The translations under genes were made by a program, and so were the position numbers. Positions 62,236 through 64,000 of a stretch of 64,000 nt of DNA are shown here, piece by piece. Below the pieces are notes generated by a model that saw only the letters and a program-made list of their open reading frames with translations, searched no databases and had not been told where the DNA came from. The number at the start of each line of letters is the position of its first letter. The stretch's first letter is position 1. The stretch is from Novosphingobium mathurense (GTDB lineage Bacteria; Pseudomonadota; Alphaproteobacteria; Sphingomonadales; Sphingomonadaceae). The stretch lies in the NCBI RefSeq assembly GCF_900168325.1, contig NZ_FVZE01000003.1, positions 248,001 through 312,000 of the forward strand, written 5' to 3'.

Positions 62236-63056
62236 GCCTTGCCTCCCGGCTTGAGGGCATCGATCAGCAGGTTGGCGCCCACTGTCAGCGTGGCGATCGC
62301 CAGGGCGGGGACGATGATCGCCAGCGCGCCTTCCGTGATGCCGGAGATGTTCTCACGAACCAGTGAGCCGAGGTCGGCATGGGGCGGCTGGACGCCAAGG
62401 CCGAGGAAGCTCAGGCCCGAAAGCAGGAGCACGACGAACACGAAGCGCAGACCGGTATCGGCGAGGAGGGGGTGGATCATGTTGGGCAGGACTTCGCGAA
62501 GGGCGATATGCACCGGGCCTTCACCGCGGGCGCGGGCAACCTGCACGAAATCGAGTGCGACAAGGTTCATCGCCAGCGCCCTGGCAATGCGGAAATTGCC
62601 GGGAACGTATGTCAATGTGGCGATGAGAAGCAGCAGCGGGAGCGAGGAGCCGAATGCCGCCACGAGGACCAACGCGAAAATCTTCGACGGGATGGAAATG
62701 AACGTGTCCATCGCTCGGGAGATGACTTCGTCGGTCCAGCCGCCACGGATCGCGGCCAGCAGTGCAAACGACGTTCCGATGCAGACAGCAAGGATCGCTG
62801 CGCCCAGCGCGAGGAACACGGTGTAGCGCGATCCCCACAGGACGCGGCTGAGCACGTCACGGCCAAGGTAGTCGCTGCCGAGCCAGAACCGGGAAGAGGC
62901 TCCGCTGAATACGTCCTGGTCGACGAAGGCGCCGACGGAATAGGGCGCCAGCGATGGGCCGGCGAGCGCAATGGCGAGCCAGAAGACGACGAGGGTCAGC
63001 CCTATGCGGCCCGATGCCGGCAGATTGCGCAAGAAGGAGGTGAGCTTTCCGGTCAT
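62232..63056 (-). CDS. Dipeptide-type ABC transporter permease (DppC-like)
   Basis: A 274-residue inner-membrane permease starting at the ATG at 63056. Helices span most of the protein. The N-terminal FWLGSDYLGRDVLSRVLWG and the EAA-type loop VARARGEGPVHIALREVLPN are the usual DppC marks. It overlaps both neighbours by a few bases. It forms the channel together with the DppB-like protein. Confidence 0.9.
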   Translation of the reverse strand: MTGKLTSFLRNLPASGRIGLTLVVFWLAIALAGPSLAPYSVGAFVDQDVFSGASSRFWLGSDYLGRDVLSRVLWGSRYTVFLALGAAILAVCIGTSFALLAAIRGGWTDEVISRAMDTFISIPSKIFALVLVAAFGSSLPLLLLIATLTYVPGNFRIARALAMNLVALDFVQVARARGEGPVHIALREVLPNMIHPLLADTGLRFVFVVLLLSGLSFLGLGVQPPHADLGSLVRENISGITEGALAIIVPALAIATLTVGANLLIDALKPGGKA

Positions 63057-63991
63057 GCGCGCAGTCTCGGATTGGCGAGGATGGCGACGATGTCCGCGAC
63101 CAGCATGAGGGCGAGGTATGTCGCGCAGAAGATCATCGCGCAGGATTGCAGCAGGGGCATATCTCGGCTCGTCACGGCATTGACCATAAGGCTGGCCAGG
63201 CCGGGGAAATTGAAAATAGTCTCTACGATGATCGCACCGCCCATGAGGTAGGAGAGCGAGAGCGCCATGGCATTGACTACCGGACCGACGGCATTGGGCA
63301 TGACGTGGAACAGGACGATGCGCGAGAAGGGCACGCCTTTGAGCTTGGCCATTTCGACATAGGGCCGGTCGAGCTGGTCGGCGACGGCAGCACGCGTCAT
63401 GCGGGCCATCTGCGCAACGACCACGCAGGTCAGCGAGAAGACCGGCAGCGCCATAGAGCGCAACATTTGCCCCCAGCTTGCATCGGGCGTGACCAGGGCG
63501 ATCGAGGGCAGCCACAGAAGCTTCACCGAGAAGACGAGAACACCCAGTGTCGCGATCAGGAATTCTGGCATGGCGACCAGCGAGAGGGTCGTGATGTTCA
63601 GCATGCTGTCAAGCTTGCCGCCACGATTGATCGCGCTCGATATGCCGATGGTCAGGGCAATGACGGTCGAGATGACCGCGGTGATCCCGGCAAGCGTCAA
63701 CGAGTTGGGCAGGCGGTTGGAAATGATCTGGCCGACCGGCATGTTGGCGACGTAGGACATGCCGGCATTGCCCCGCACGATTCCGCCTAGCCAATCGACG
63801 TAGCGGACGTGAGCAGGGCGATCGAGACCCATTTCGTGTCGCAGTGAGGCAACCTGTTCAGGCGTCGCGCTCTGGCCCAGGAGTTCCTGCGCCGCATCGC
63901 CGGGGAGAAGGCCGCTCACCGTAAATATCACAAGGGAAACGAGGAACAGCGTGAGCAACGAAGAGAGCACGCGCTTGCCGATCAGCGGCAC
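63053..63991 (-). CDS. Dipeptide-type ABC transporter permease (DppB-like)
   Basis: A 312-residue inner-membrane permease whose ATG (63991) lies 9 bases inside the window edge. It has an N-terminal helix (VLSSLLTLFLVSLVIFTVSG), a periplasmic loop and an EAA-type loop (YVEMAKLKGVPFSRIVLFHV). It overlaps the DppC-like gene by four bases (ATGA). A solute-binding protein gene is expected beyond the window edge. Substrate is unknown; the amidohydrolase, aminotransferase and ALDH run nearby suggests an N-substituted amino acid, peptide or opine-like compound. Confidence 0.9.
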   Translation of the reverse strand: MPLIGKRVLSSLLTLFLVSLVIFTVSGLLPGDAAQELLGQSATPEQVASLRHEMGLDRPAHVRYVDWLGGIVRGNAGMSYVANMPVGQIISNRLPNSLTLAGITAVISTVIALTIGISSAINRGGKLDSMLNITTLSLVAMPEFLIATLGVLVFSVKLLWLPSIALVTPDASWGQMLRSMALPVFSLTCVVVAQMARMTRAAVADQLDRPYVEMAKLKGVPFSRIVLFHVMPNAVGPVVNAMALSLSYLMGGAIIVETIFNFPGLASLMVNAVTSRDMPLLQSCAMIFCATYLALMLVADIVAILANPRLRA

Positions 63992-64000
63992 GAGCTTGGC

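Overview
The window is GC-rich, densely packed alphaproteobacterial DNA, most like a sphingomonad (Novosphingobium/Sphingobium group). This is inferred from gene content: a TonB-dependent receptor, a lone VanA-type Rieske oxygenase, glycoside and aromatic catabolic clusters, and a periplasmic CopBCD set. No rRNA, tRNA, CRISPR array, transposase or integrase was found, so the placement is not proven. The window cuts an MFS gene at the left edge and stops just upstream of a peptide-type ABC permease gene at the right edge. | Layout. 1-6922: a divergent MFS gene, then a five-gene operon for oxidising a glycoside or sugar (Gfo/Idh/MocA dehydrogenase, TIM-barrel isomerase, Tat-exported small subunit plus GMC flavoprotein, DHA2-type exporter). 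7248-10786: MetY-type sulfhydrylase, an RNase HI-like protein and a Tat-exported GH43 glycosidase. 11022-13988: a TPP riboswitch ahead of a TonB-dependent receptor and TenA, a thiamin or thiamin-precursor salvage operon. 14054-15073: Rieske oxygenase. 15556-30413: a run of TpsB, a 2073-residue TpsA adhesin, an exported CHAT-domain protease, a CHASE2 adenylate cyclase, a small exported protein and a CpdA-like phosphodiesterase. 30828-35063: MarR-GNAT fusion, SnoaL-TetR pair and TetR-glycosyltransferase pair, with striking palindromes at the promoters. 36130-43299: a C-glycoside deglycosidase alpha/beta pair, divergent from an aromatic ring-cleavage operon (flavin monooxygenase, extradiol dioxygenase, alpha/beta hydrolase, cyclase-family hydrolase, FAH-family enzyme). 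43370-51261: bicupin, DadA-like oxidase, GGDEF-EAL protein, aldehyde dehydrogenase and GNAT. 51468-53639: CopD, CopC and divergent CopB. 53670-63991: amidohydrolase, Lrp regulator, class III aminotransferase, tartrate-dehydrogenase-like enzyme, aldehyde dehydrogenase, a second GNAT of the same family and a peptide-type ABC importer. | How the parts may work together. The GMC/Gfo-Idh operon and the deglycosidase pair fit a route in which the sugar of an aromatic C-glycoside is oxidised at C3, the C-C glycosidic bond is broken, and the freed aglycone is hydroxylated, ring-cleaved and hydrolysed. A shared inverted motif, (C/T)TAGAA then TTC(C/T)A(G/T), lies upstream of four separate catabolic units and suggests one regulon. 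The most unusual block is the TPS-CHAT-CHASE2 cluster, which places surface-adhesin secretion, an exported caspase-like protease, and cAMP synthesis and probable degradation side by side. It may be an uncharacterised envelope-to-cAMP signalling system.
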